Translations under genes and position numbers: made by a program | The notes under the pieces: model-generated | Told to the model about the DNA's origin: nothing | The model's database searches: none | Seen by the model: only the letters and a program-made list of their open reading frames with translations | Shown: in pieces, positions 34,915 through 47,799 of the stretch | Layout: every line of letters begins with the position of its first letter | Numbering within the stretch: position 1 is the first letter of the stretch | Source of the DNA: Cryptomeria japonica | Taxonomy: Eukaryota > Streptophyta > Pinopsida > Cupressales > Cupressaceae | Assembly (NCBI RefSeq): GCF_030272615.1 | Contig: NC_081415.1 | Coordinates: forward strand, 505,749,373-505,813,372 | Direction: 5' to 3' | DNA length: 64,000 nucleotides

Positions 34915-36132
34915 TGTAGTCACATAAATCTATCCAGTTTAATTAAATGAATATTTGCTATTTATTTGATTAAAAAACCCACTAGCCATCCATTAATTAA
35001 ATTAATATTTAATTAATTCATCTTCAAACATTCTCCTATTAATTAAATAAATTATTCAATTTATTTTAATTCATTCATTCAACCAAATTCCCAAATCAAT
35101 TAAATGAATAAATCATATTTATTTCATTTAATCCCCTTTTCCTCTTTTAAATAAATTAAATAAAACATTTATTTAAATCATTTATCCCCCCACATGCATT
35201 TTCCTACAAATTCTACTTGCACACATTTATTGAAATAAATTAATTTTATTTTAATTAAAAATCCTATTTTCCCTCACCCACCAAATCCACTTGCACTCCT
35301 AAACCCCCTTCTAGATTCTTCTAAACCCTTCCTAATTAACCTAATCCATCCCCTAATTATTGTCACATTCCTAAGCAACTTGGAGTCACTTCTCAAAGAC
35401 TTCAAAGTCTTTGAAAAGCATTAAATGCTTTGTGTGTTCAATAATTTAACCTCTAAAGTCTTCCAAACCATTAATGGCTCTTACATGACCATTTATGGTT
35501 AACCCCTAACTCAACCCTCATGTAACTCATGTGTCTCTTCAAACATTTATTCTTTGACCATGGTTATCCCTTTTACCTTTTCACAAGAGTTTATCCATTG
35601 GATAAAAGCTTTATTCTTTGAATAAGGAATTTATCCACTCAACCCAACCTTGACCTTAACTCCCAAGTTAACCTTCAGGTCATGTCAAGCATTTAATGCT
35701 TATTCCCTCTTCTCTCAACCTATCTCACATTGACACTTGTCATCCTGGGATTGGGTTGAAATCCATCACATAGATTGAATATCATTCAATCCTAACCCTT
35801 TTTGAGATTACTCAATCTCAACCATCCATTGCTCCATTTTTCCTATAAATAGAGCCCATTTCTTCATAATCCAGATCCTGAAAACTTCTATGCATCTAAG
35901 TTATAGTGAATTCTAGAGAGCATTTAGTATAAATCACTAATATATTGTTATTTTGGCCTAAAATAAATTATTTTAGCATCATAGCATCTAATATTAGCTT
36001 TTGTTCACATTTGCATAGTATTTTAGAGTAAACATTTCAATCTTGAACCTCCATAAGCATCCTTAGTGCAAAAAGTTGCTGAGAGCTACACTAATTTGGA
36101 ACTTGGAGAGGAGAGGAACAAAGGAGAAGGAG
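34915..36132 (+). repeat. LTR-like promoter segment, copy 2
   Basis: Begins TGTAGTCACATAAATC, contains the TATA box CCTATAAATAGAGCCC at about 35841-35856, and ends GGAACTTGGAGAGGAGAGGAACAA before diverging from copy 1. It is inserted directly into the Copia fragment. Downstream sequence to about 36420 (TTTTACAGAGCATCATTTGG) may be the rest of the LTR or leader. It could drive ORF A on the same strand. No 3' partner was found. Confidence 0.6.
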
Positions 36133-36699
36133 CTAAGAGCATGTTAGAAGGCATTTGGAGATGTCTTGTTATATTTACTTTCATAGTTAAATATTTCTTC
36201 ATGTTTTTAGTCTCTTTTGATATGCCTGCTTAGATTAGCTTTTGGTTGATTAACACTAACGATTTCTTGTGTTTTTGTGTGTTATATGACCACAGGTTTT
36301 AGTCTAACCATTTTCCATTTTACAGAGCATCATTTGGTGAATGTGACGTGAATCCAAAACACCCAAAAATATATATTTTTAACAAAACTAACTTGTTTGA
36401 CTATTTAGCTTGACACATAGGTCGTGCTTCGATGCTTTTGTTTGTGTTCTAGTGCTATTGTCACTAGTACATTTGGAGCTGATTTTCGACGGCCGTTTGT
36501 CGGATTTTTGACAAATTTTCATCAGAGTGTCAACAAAATCCACCATCAAAAACTCGGCGTCGGATTGGTCGATGATTCCATGCTCGTCGAAAATTCGACA
36601 ATCCAATGGACTCTGCCGGTGGTCAAAGAAGTTGTCGGTCGAAAGCTTGGTATTCGTCATAATTCCAACAATGATCATTTTTATAAAAAAAATAAAAAT

Positions 36700-37540
36700 T
36701 ATCATCAATATAAAAGAGCCATCGAAGGAAGGAAACGCCAAAAGGACTCACCGAAGATAATAACTTCATCGACAAAAGATATCGAAGAAAGAAGAGAGGG
36801 TCTTCATCAATGGGAAAAGTTCTTGAGGAAATAATACTATCGGTGCAACATAAAAAGGACCCACCGAAAGGAGCGTTTTCATCGAAAGAATAATATCGAT
36901 CAAACAAAAAGAAGCTACATCGATAAAAGATATCGATGAGGATATAGGTTTTGAGGAGGTTAAACTTCATTGACAAAAGATATCGAAGAAAGCAGAGAGG
37001 GTCTTCATCGACGGGAAAAGTTCTTGAGGAAATAATACTATCAATGCAACATAAAAAGGACCCACCGAAAGGAGAGTTTTCATCGAAAGAATAATATCGA
37101 TTAGACAAAAGGAAGCTACATCGATAAAAGACGTCGATGAGTATATAGGTTCCGAGGAGGTTAAAAGGCATGTTCTCGATATGTGTGGTTTTGCCGATGT
37201 AACTTTATCGGTGAAGAACGATAAGGGAAAATAAAGAAAAGCTTCGGTGAGATAATAGACTCATTCATCGACGGGGCATAGTGATATCGATGAAAGAAGT
37301 ATTTCAATGGAAAAATAAAGGAGGACACCGAAGCCCAAGGTTTCTTTGACATAAGACCCGATGGATATCAGATATGTTTCGATGAGGAGACAACCATACT
37401 GACCGAATACAGTATTTCGATGAAGAGAAAAAATACTTGATCGAAGTAATATTCGAAATAAAGGTATTGTCGATAGAAACAAAGAGATCGATGGACTAAA
37501 GAAACAAATGATCAAAAGACATATCCTCATTGAAATGATT
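36700..37540 (+). repeat. ATCGA-rich tandem repeats in the leader of ORF A
   Basis: A unit of about 204 bp, with ACTTCAT(C/T)GACAAAAGATATCGAAG at 36761 and 36965, is followed by looser GATATCGATGA(A/G) repeats. Words ATCGATAAAAGATATCGA and CACCGAAAG recur many times. The block is purine-rich on the plus strand with regularly spaced ATCGA palindromic cores. It does not encode a conserved protein. Related repeats lie downstream of ORF B at 48557-49690. Confidence 0.85.
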
Positions 37541-37802
37541 ATTAATTGCCGCGAAAATCATAAACAAATCCCAGGGAAGGTCACATCGCCATTAAATTCA
37601 AACGTGTGCCCGAGTGACCGTTGTCCAAAGCGCCATTACTAACTGATTAAATACGCCATAAGTAGTGGATCAACCATCAAAGGACACAACATTAAGGAAT
37701 TCACAGGTGACGAACTGAAAGTAGGAATTGGGCGAATTCATAGATGAAGCTCAGTAATTCCAAGTAAGTTGTTTGCACATAGACCTCTTTTTCAAAATTC
37801 AA

Positions 37803-40800
37803 ATGGAATCATCATCTAAAACTAATAAGACCAGAAAGGGAAAAGAACCTATCGCTGCAGAAGAAAAACCTAAAAGATAGAAAAGGGAAGGGCGTTCTTT
37901 GGCCTAGGACCTGATGACCAGTGCCCATCATCTAGTTTGAGGTCCAAGAAGATTAGAGCTGATGAGGAAGGCCTAGAGGACCGGTTTGAGGATCTTGGAG
38001 ACATATGGATAGAGTTGAGAGGGTATGAATTATTCATATATGGGTACAATAGAAGAGTTGCCCCTCAACCTATCAACAATTTATGATGATTGAACTTATT
38101 AGGAAGGTTAGCTATGGCTAAAGTATTTGTGAATGTGGAGCTCATGAAGGTATTGGCAAACAATTATGACCCTAAAACCAAGACCATATATAACTACATG
38201 GGTGAGCCAATTCTTGCAATCACAAAGGAGGATATTACACCGTGTTCGAGTTGGATTGGGGATTTGAAGAATTGATTGACCTCAAGAAGTTAACAAGTGA
38301 ATATTTTAACCTAGAGCATATTTACAAAACGTGGAGACTCCCTATACATAGACCTAGGAATGCAGGGTCCTTAGTGCCACTAGGTCAGGATGACAAAGCT
38401 CCCTATGATGTCAACTCTTTCCATCCATATTTCAAGTATACCTATTACTGTGTTGCCCAAGTGCTAGGGATAAAAGCCCATCCTTTGATGGATATTGCAG
38501 CCATGGTCATTTGTGCCGATTTGTAGTCTAAGGACCCCCGCTTCTTTGTTTTTTCTGCTTATTTGGTTGAGGTTTTGAATCATGGGTTAGAAAAGTTAAA
38601 GGGGGATGTCATCAATGTTCATTTCAAGCATTATTCCTTACTTATGCATATGCTATTGTATGTGGGCCAAGATGAAGGGTTATGGCTAGAAGAGTTATGT
38701 GTCAGGACATATGACAATGCTGGAATGAGAAAACCAGTGCAACTATGGGTTTCTTCATGGGACCAAAGGTATGTGAATAATCAATATTGGCATTTTGAGG
38801 AGTTCTTTGTCAAGCCATTATATAGACTATTGGGATGCTCGTGCAATCATGCCCTTGCACCAGAGGTTCAAAGATTCCTAAGACCAAAAGATTTCGCTGA
38901 AGATCCCTTAATTGAATGCAATTGGGGAGATTGGTATTGTTTTTCAGACTACACACAAGTCAGGGTATACGGGTTTGAAGGGAGACCATACTTACTACCA
39001 CTTACAGTCCCTAACAGAGTGGCTTGTCTGGAAATTGTGAGGCAACTATAAATAGTGAGTACAGAACATCTGACAAGCCATGGAAAACAATCAATTGTAC
39101 CTGGGTTGTTGGTATTTTCAAATTTTATTGTGAAAAGTTCAAAGAGTTATGGCCTACTGCAGACAAAATTGGATTATTATGGCATGGCTATGGGGGATCC
39201 AAGGACCAATTTTGATCCTGAAGGATACATAAGGATAGCCCGGTCATCACAAAAGATAAAGGTTGGAGAGCATAAATCTTACCTACCAGATGACCTCATT
39301 AAGAACATTGGCAGAGAAGAGGCCAGAGTGAAGCAAATAAAGTTTGAGAAAGCAATGCAGGCTTATAAATGGAAGCTTTATAGAAGGAAAATGGATGAGA
39401 ATGTGCTACAAAAGATTGAAGACCCCTTGGAGTTGGCCAACAAACTTGTGAAGCATGAATTGGAAATACCTAAGGGAGTCCCTCCTCATGTTTTTAGGGA
39501 TTACATTGATACTATTAGGAATATAGAGCCTTTGGCTCATATGTCTCCCACTTCCACATCTGGCATCGTTCCATTCACTCCTCAAGAGGATTGCCCCCTG
39601 GTTATGCAGAGGATACACCAATAGACTTGGCAATAAGACAACTGAATGTCCGAGAAGTGGTTGACATCAGATTCCTGGAGCATGAGGATTTCATTGTTGA
39701 TAGTGACTTCATTGCTTCCAAGGAGTTCACTGCATTCCTCTATCAACATAAAGGATATCAAATTAGGAATAACATGAGAAATAGTGAAGAAGAGAAGAAG
39801 CTTTAAAAGTTACAAGAGGAGATGGATCTTGTGATGAGAGAAATGACACCTCAGAAGGGAAGACAGTTGCTTAAGGAAGTAGGAGTGCTATTATACTCTG
39901 GATGGGACATGAACTCTGCCTTGTTGTTTGATGGATTCCTCAAGAAATAGGACCCAAGTAGGCAAATGATGCCAAAAGAGATTGATAAACTCTTTAGAGG
40001 ATCAGGATATGATCCATATTAGAAGGCTCTTCTATAATGGGCTATCTATCCCAAAGATAAAAGACCTATATTGGTTGATACTTTTGGACATTTGATGGTG
40101 CAGCAGGTTGGAAAGTCTGACCTTAGAACAACTGCCAAACTAAAGTTGGATGTCGCTAAACTGAACCAAGATCAGATAGAGTTTATGGTCTGAGAAAATT
40201 GTACATACAAAAGCCTATATGAGAAAATTGATGAAGAAAAACAGAGGCTGCAAGAAAGATTGCTTTAGATTGATAAAGGTACCAGTCAAACGGGGATGAC
40301 ATACGGTGTTGACAGAGATGCCATGGATGCCTTGACAGATGCTATGTATTGGAGGAACAGGGCCGAAAAGACATCTCGGCAACTAAAAAAGGAATAGCAA
40401 AAGATGGATAAGTTAGTTCTCGAGGTCGTCGACCATAGATTCAAAAGTATGATGCAGGTTGCAGAAATCTATTGGAAGACATACACTGGAATAGTCAAAG
40501 CTGTGAAAGAGCATGAAAGGCTTAGGTCTCAGTTGGAAGGCTTGATGAATGACAACACTCTAATGAATCCAGGTGAGAAAATTGAAGTCGGGGCTCACTT
40601 GAAGTCCCATGATGAATTGGCATATCAATTAAGGAAAGAGCATCAGAGGGTGGACGATGGGAATACCCCTAGGGTGCCCTCTTTTTACAGTAATGGTGAG
40701 TTAGTATCATTGGAACAGTGGAAATAAGAGTTCAGTGATGAGAAGAATCGAGCAGTAGCAGAGTTGGATTGGGATAAAGATTTGCCACTTTGTGTTAACA

Positions 40801-40830
40801 ATATTCTATCCAATCATTTCCAGACATAAA
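37803..40830 (+). pseudogene. ORF A: large unrecognised protein, homologous to ORF B
   Basis: Probable start MESSSKTNKTRKGKEPIAAE at 37803 (basic, unstructured). The coding signal continues with stops and two frame changes: VELMKVLANNYDPKTKTIYN (38140), FKHYSLLMHMLLYVGQDEGL (38625), KPVQLWVSSWDQRYV, LAPEVQRFLRPKDFAEDPLI, EGRPYLLPLTVPNRVACLEI (38980), SYLPDDLIKNIGREEARVKQ (39275), GWDMNSALLFDGFLKK (39900) and a C-terminal coiled coil (40404-40727). It is collinear with ORF B over its whole length. No enzymatic motif or zinc finger is visible. The context (LTR-like promoter upstream, tandem-repeat leader) points to a retroelement cargo or non-autonomous element protein. I cannot name the family. 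Confidence 0.55.
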
Positions 40831-41380
40831 GTGGCTTGAGGACACTAAACAATGACATTCTAATGTATAAAGATGATAAGTACATTGAACACATAGGAAT
40901 GCTGAACTTGTTTATCTTCTAGTTTTTTAACAAAAGTGCTAATTAATAGTTATGTGCTGAAAAGCCACGATGCTTGGTGACAATTTATACCCTCATATAA
41001 ATGAGGGAATTTTTGTAACAATAAGGATCATTAGAGAAGAAGTAGAATATAGCCTCAGGCTTACTATTGTACCATTTTGTGAACATACATAATATATTCA
41101 GTCATCTTTCCTTTGTGTATATGTTGTGGATTACTGCATCTTTCTGTAGGCAGTTGCTTGTGATATTATCTAAAGGAGATAAGGTTACTTGTGTTCTTCC
41201 AGTAAAACTTTGTGTTTCATATTGTGGATTTGAATAAAAGATTTACTTGCGAATATAGTTTTGTATATAGTGCACATGCATATTATCTCAACCATGGTGT
41301 GCCTGCATATGTATATAGTTTTGTTTATAGGTGGAAAGCTTGAGGTTCAATGTCAAACTTGGTTGCTTTGATACCATATG
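40831..41380 (+). other. 3' flank of ORF A
   Basis: Untranslated sequence with a short hairpin-like ACCCTCATATAAATGAGGG near 40990-41008 and the segment ATCTCAACCATGGTG(T/C)(G/A)C...GTATATAGTTTTGT at 41287-41325, which recurs at 50850-50882 downstream of ORF B. GCTTTGATACCA at 41369-41380 is the reverse complement of a Met-tRNA-type primer site, suggesting that a minus-strand LTR starts at TGTAATATTTC (41382). Confidence 0.45.
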
Positions 41381-41984
41381 TAATATTTCATTAATTCTAT
41401 ACTTAAAGAAAATAAATTGTGATCTATATTAAGATAAAAAATTGAGCATTTCAAAATAAAACATAACTACTTCAATTGAAGGAGAAAACTAACTAAATGT
41501 TCTTCAACATAATTAGAGTCTAACTAATTTATCTAAAAGGAAGGTAATCTTTTAACAATAAAAAACATTGAACAAATATTATTAAGCTAATCAATATGAG
41601 AAAGGAATTCAAATGGCAAGTTTCATTTTTGAGGGAAGAGATAAAGGTTCAGAGGTTACTGTTATCACTGTTTAAAAAATGGGTATTCTTTTCCATAATT
41701 GGCTAAGTCTATGAAATTCTTGGGTCTAGTATGGCCTTGTGACTTCTATTGCTTTGGGTCCTAAAGAGGGTTTAGGGTTTAGGTTTAATCACTTTCAAAA
41801 TGTCTGAGAAAAAACCCTTATAATTATATTTCCGTGTTACTTTATTCACTTAAGTAATGGGTCCTTTTGTCATGCAAAGTGTTCCCCCTGATGTTTTTTA
41901 CCTAGGCGGTCCTTTTAAATGTTTTAATTTTTATTCACCTTTAAATTGCCTTTTCTAATGACCGCCAGGCCTTGTAATTGTCAC

Positions 41985-43290
41985 GCAACTCTCAGTCAAT
42001 CGGATGGCCTGCGTGGATTCGTGAACTCAACATGCCTGAAAGTTACCTATCGCGAAGTAGCGAAAAGGTTTGGTGGGACCCAGCAATCAGGACTTCTTTC
42101 TTGGCTAAAGGGCAATTGGTTTGGAAAGAGATCAATGGCCCGCGTTGATTCACAACCTAAAGATGCTCATGGTTTACAAGTTGCGAAATGGTGAAAAGAT
42201 GGTGGGCCCAGGTGAAGTGGTCAGTAGAAAGAGTAACAGCAGTGCAAGTCCCTGAGATCCGACGCCCTGCGTTGTTTCGTGAGATAAAGATAACTGAGTT
42301 TTACCCTTCTACGAAATAGCAAAATGGTTTGGTGGGCCCAACGTCCAAGCTTCGTCTGAAGATTAAAGACCGATCATGTTCTATCTGATCAGATGGCCCT
42401 CGTTATTTTGTGAGATCAAAGCGCACATGTTTTAACTATTGCGAAATAGCGAAAGGTTGTGGCAGGTCCCAGAAGCTGGGGGGTTTTCTAATGAGTAAAG
42501 AGTGAGTGGCTCAGAGAATAATCAATGGCCTGCGTTGATTCACAACCCAAAGATGCTCGAGAGTTAGTTTTCGCGAAGTGGCAAAATGACATGGCATTCC
42601 AAGTGAGCAGTCCAGGAGGTAGGGATCGCAAATCAAAAGGTTACACGTGTCCTCCAGATCACGTAAAACAAAGAACAAACTTGGCAACCAAGTGGTGGGC
42701 CCAACAAATAGAATGATATAAATTGAAGACAAAGAGGTGACTTGTCAGGCACAGGTGGCATTTCAGAAGTGGATCCCACTGAAGCCTTTCAGTGAGTAGG
42801 AAGTTGACATGTTAGTTCAAGAGGGATCGAATGCCAAAGTGAATGGTCCTGATTCAGAGGGCCCACGTCTATCAGTTCTAACAGGTTGTTAAAGGAAGGG
42901 CATCTCAAGGAGGATCTAACAGCGGGCATTATTTCGCAACCTTTAAATGCACGATGGTTACCATTCGCAAAATAGCGAAAACGGTTAGCGTTAACCATTT
43001 TGAACGCGGTTAGTGATATAAACCGCGAGGTTAGGACAATGTAAAGATCGATCAAGTTTCAGTTGATTGGATAGCTAGCGCAGCTTCGTGAGGTCAAGAT
43101 GCAAGATGGTTACCCATTGCGAAATAGCAAAAGGATTTTCAGCCTCTTGCCAAGCAAGGAAGAGTCAAAAGGGTAAAAGTGGTGCAAGTTCTATCTAATC
43201 CAACAGTTAGCGTCTTTTCACTAGATGAACATGCAAGAGCTTTACGCTCTGTGAAATAGCGAAAGAGCAAAATGAAAAATACTCAGAGCA
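41985..43290 (+). repeat. Leader tandem repeats of ORF B, GCGAAATAGCGAAA type
   Basis: About nine degenerate units of 110-180 bp. Each pairs GATGGCC(T/C)GCGTTGATTCGTGAGATCAA with TATTGCGAAATAGCGAAAAGG and usually TTTGGTGGGCCCA. Clear examples start near 41998, 42135, 42260, 42400, 42525, 42915, 43065 and 43205. The GCGAAATAGCGAAA core is itself a short direct repeat. The region ends before the ORF B start and looks like a retroelement leader rather than coding sequence. Confidence 0.8.
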
Positions 43291-43680
43291 GTTTTGATCC
43301 ATTGGAGCCAAATTTTTGAATTCTTTCATGAATTCAATTTTGAAGGGACGGTCGAAGCATGCGGTGTTAATGTCACAGTTAAGGAGCCAAATTGCTGTAT
43401 ATATCCCCGCATCAATTGAACGAGGGTATCATTTCACAAAAGAAGTTGTAGAGAGAGCTAGTGCAGAGAAGATGTTTGCAAACCGAAATCAGGTTCTCTT
43501 GCTCTTTATTTACCCATTGCTTAAAGATTGTTGAATTGTGGTCTTGTCGTGTTAGAAAATTGGTTTGATTGATAATTGGCTTAGTTGCATACTCCTAAAA
43601 TGGGACCCAGAAGAGAATTAACAGGGAAGGTAAATTACCAGGACCAAAATATTTGTGATTAATTTCTTGAGCAGTTAACC

Positions 43681-46600
43681 ATGTCGACCAATGTCGAGGC
43701 TAGTGCCAAGGAGTTAGTGCCAAAAAACCCCCGTTTGAAAATTGGGGATGGTTTATATGATAAAGGAAATTGGTTGAGGGACCCTGAAATAGGGATATCT
43801 GGTCTCAGTTTGTTTAAAGTGGGTTTTGGTCAAAGACATGCCCCTTCCCCTATGAATAGTATCTGGAATTTAGATGTAGGGAAGCTTGTGGTCCCAGGTG
43901 TTTTCATGGATGTAGATCTGTTGACCCTAATTGCGCAAAATTATGACCCTGCTGCCAGATGCATTAGAAACATAAAGGGATCAGCCCTTGTTGAAATCAA
44001 AGATGATGAATTTAGGAATGTCTTCAAGCTTAGTGAAGCTTCTAGCTACCTTGAGCCTATTGATTTTGAGGCATTAACCCAAGTTTACAATGCCCAAAGA
44101 GATCATCTTAGTAGTGGCCCATGGAGAGAATGTTTTATCAAAATAGGGGGATTAACAATTGTAGGCCCTAGCACAATGGAGCCATTTTCCCTGAATTTAT
44201 TTACCTTGAGAGCTAAGGGTATGTACTAGACACTATGTCAAATTTTTGGAGAAGATGTTGAGAAAAACATGCCCGTCCATTATATGTTAATGATTGCTCA
44301 AATTTTGAACCCTTCCCTGGCCATAACATTTGACTTTGCTCCTTTCCTCTTTGATGCTATCCATGTAGGCTTAGTAGGAATTAAGAATGGTAAGATAGAC
44401 AAGCCATTTGGATGGTATTCCTTGTTGATGCATATGTTTCTATTCAAAGGGGCTGATTATTTTGCAAAAGAGATGGACTTGGTTAAGGTCAAGGATAAAG
44501 AGGAGATGCCAGTGCAATTGTGGAATACTGTTCTATCTTGGGATAGAGAGGATGCAAGTTATGTGAAGTTTGATAGATGCTTTGCATCTAAAATTAGAGT
44601 TCTCTTGTGTGCAGAAAACCCTAGGATTCCCAAGGCTCTTTTGGAATTCCTTAGGCCCAAAGAATTCGTAGAGGACATCAAGATTGTTCATAACTGGGGA
44701 GCTATGTATCTATATCTTGTTTCTACTATTTTTAGAGTGTTTGGATTTAGGGGTACCCCTTATCTACTGCCCTGTCAGGTTCCACTAAAGATAGGGATTG
44801 TAGAAGTATTAAGACAGATTGGAGGAGTGCAGGAGGCCGAGTTAACTAACAGGGGTAAAGAGACAATTTTCCCAACCATCACCATGGCTCATCATTTTAT
44901 AATTACCAAACGTGGATGGAAGTATTTTGAATAATTCTTTAAACCATACATGTTATCAACTGCAGTGTCAAGGTGTGTCGACCCTGAAGATTTCTTCAAC
45001 GACATGTTCAAGAAGAGAGCAGTTTGTAAAATCAGGCCTCACCAATTCCAATTCCCTGAAGACTTGATTAGGAATGAATTTAGTCTAGATGAGCAGGAGT
45101 TGAGGAAGGAGAAGTGGATTGCATACAGAAGAGCCCTTGACTTTATCCATCAATTTGATTCTAGTTATGATCCCCTCTCTAGTTTTACCCCTTTTGAAGA
45201 AAAGGTTAAATTCTTAATTCTTTATTTTGAAGATTTAATGCAAACCCTAAAGGAAAAAAGAGAAGCCATAATGCATAATGATCCTGACAGGGCTAAATTG
45301 GTCCTAGCCAAGCCTGCCTTTGCTAAGGCTATTCCACCAGGTGATTATATAATGCACAAGAGATTTAAGTATACTGTAATGATGCCACTAACAAGTGAAC
45401 CTTCTACTTCTAGAGGGAAAAGGGCCATTGAAGATACTATTGAAATTTAGGATTCGCCTAAGAGGCAGAGGACAAGTAAAGAAATTGAAACCGATGACCC
45501 TCAGTACTCTCCATCTCAGTCCCCTATTCATATAGGAGATGAGCAAGCGGTGGCTGAGCAATTGATACAATTGGGGAGTCTGGATGAAATTGCCTACACC
45601 TGCAATGAGACTCAAGAAGGAATGCCAGAAGAGCCACCCTGTACTGAAATTGGACATTACTGTCAAAAAAACTAGTGAAGAATTCCTAGCTGATAGTGCT
45701 TATGTCACATCAGGAGCTTTTATGCAATTTCTATGGAAGTTAAATATTGATCAATTCAAGATCAGATGTGAGCAAAGGGTAAATGAACTGCTTCTCAAGG
45801 ATGCAGCCCAAGTGGAGGAAGAGGTTAAACAAGAAATGATGGTTGAGTTCAAAGCTATCACTCCTGAGGCTGGAAGAGAGATGGTGGATAAGGCTGGTGT
45901 GCTAATCCTCCCTGAATGGGATATAGCTGATGCATTGGTTCTTGAAGCAGTCAAAAAGGAAACTAAGCCAATGAAGGGAGTGGTATTCAACAAAGATGAT
46001 GCTTCTCTAGTTATGTGGTCCCTTAAAAGAGATGAAGGTAGAAGAAGGAAAGATACCTCACAATCTAACCTTCTAGGAGCTATGATAGTCAGAAGAGTTC
46101 AGGATATAGGGGTAGTGGAAGCAGCTAGTACTGTTTTAGAGACTACTAAGTTCAATGTAGTAGTAGCAAAGAAGGAAGCAAAAGAAAAGGATGATCTCCA
46201 AATTAGGTTGGAAACAATTTTAAAGGCTTATAATGAAGCCAAAAAGGAGGTAGCCAACAAGGACACTATCATTGCCAAACTTCAAAGTCAGCTGATGGGA
46301 CAATAGCAAGGAGGTGAGTCCTCTACCTTGGCAATTTCTTCTTCTCCAGCAAGGCCCCCACCTACTAGTCCCATCATAGAATTCCCTCCTTCTCCTATGC
46401 CTTCTGGTTTTCAACCAGCTGAGACTTATCAACATGAATTGGAAAAGTTGAAACAGGCTCAGGCCTTATTTGCAAATAAGTATGAGGAGAAGATAAAGGC
46501 TACAATTTTGAGTTTTGTTGATACTGTTGATGCTCCCATGGTACATATCAATATGAAGAGAATTTTTGACACTCTTTGTGAGTTAAATGAGTACAAGGCC

Positions 46601-47194
46601 ATTCTAGGGCCTATTCTAAATAAGTGGATCCCGAGGGAAGTAGATTTAGAATTCATGTGTGTATCTTATGATGAAGTTGGATTCGATGCCACTATCAAAT
46701 CCACATGTGAATTAACCAAAGGTTTGACAAAGCTGGCAGAAGCGAAAGCCAATGTGGAAAGGAAGGCTAGTTTATATAAAAAAAAATTATACTGAGCACA
46801 AATTTGAACTATTTCCTGGAGGTTTTGTCAACCAAAATCAGATAAAGGACAAACAGGTATGGTTGGATGAGTTAGGAGTTAATCTATCTCTAAGGGTAAA
46901 TGAAATAATCAATAAAGATGACACCTCACTATTTGTTAAAACAATTGAGGAAATAGAAAAGATCAAATCACATTATGGTTTCTTGGAGTCAAAAGTGAGG
47001 AAAATAAGGAACTCTTGGAAAAAGCTATTAAAGTTGAAGAAAAATATTATTGGCTACTCATGGCCTACCGATGATGTTTTTTAGGATTGGTCCAAAAAAT
47101 ATGCGGTGCAAGAACAAGATGCTCCAGAGCAGTTACAAGAGGTTGCAACCGAGCAAAAAGTGCAAGAGGCTGAAGATGTTGAAAAGGACTTGTA
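43681..47194 (+). pseudogene. ORF B: large unrecognised protein, about 1150 codons
   Basis: Start MSTNVEASAKELVPKNPRLK at 43681. Frame 1 runs to about 45650 with only three stops (44229, 44934, 45450), frame 2 to 46795 with one stop (46306), and the third frame to EDVEKDL at 47194. Shifts lie near 45640 and at an A-run at 46780. Landmarks: AQNYDPAARCIRNIKG, GWYSLLMHMFLFKG, EMPVQLWNTVLSWD, ALLEFLRPKEFVEDIKIVHN, GFRGTPYLLPCQVP and FQFPEDLIRNEF. A nuclear-signal-like GKRAIEDTIEI / SPKRQRTSKE stretch follows (45415-45470), then a C-terminal coiled coil (AKEKDDLQIRLETILKAYNE). Better preserved than ORF A. No polymerase, integrase or transposase motif is seen; function unknown. Confidence 0.6.
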
Positions 47195-47583
47195 ACTGTT
47201 TCTTGGGGAGTATTTTTAGTTTGTAACAAACTCTTTTTGAAAAGGGGTCAGAAGCTTGTATGCATCCATGATTATATAAATGGATACTAGGACTAATGAA
47301 AAGGGGGATCGCAAGAATTTGTAAGAAAACTCTGCAAAAATATATTTGGGATTTTCTAGTCTTATGGAGAATACTTTGAGCTTTGAGTTTTGTAATACTT
47401 TTCAAAATTAATATCAATATACAGACTATGAACTTTTGAACCTAGATTTTGTGTTGTCTTTTGGTTTGCTTTGAATAGTTTATTGGTTACAATTTTGAGT
47501 AATTTTAACATTGCAAGCACCAATGCATTGTTAGTGTTCACCTCCCTTGCTCGACTTGTACATCCAATTCTTGAGCTCAACAA

Positions 47584-47797
47584 ACTCACTAGTTACTAAC
47601 CATCTAAACAAGCCATTTGCTTAATGTGTACTAACAATAATGGTTATTAACGACCATCATATGATAAATAGCATACACTTGAGCCAACTAACTCACTGGT
47701 TTACTAACCAACTATCTAGCGAACTGCTTAATGTCTACTAAGAATAATGGTCATAAATGACCATCATAAGATAATTAACATACACTTGAGTCATTTG
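47584..47797. repeat. 107-bp tandem duplication
   Basis: ACTCACT(A/G)G(T)TTACTAACCA starts at 47584 and 47691, and both copies contain AATAATGGT(T/C)AT, GACCATCATA(T/A)GATAA and CATACACTTGAG. Divergence is about 15 percent. Confidence 0.85.
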
Positions 47798-47799
47798 AT

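Noticed and set aside
1492-36132. The two LTR-like copies as 5' and 3' LTR of one 34-kb element
   Set aside because: They are in opposite orientation, and several complete unrelated insertions lie between them.
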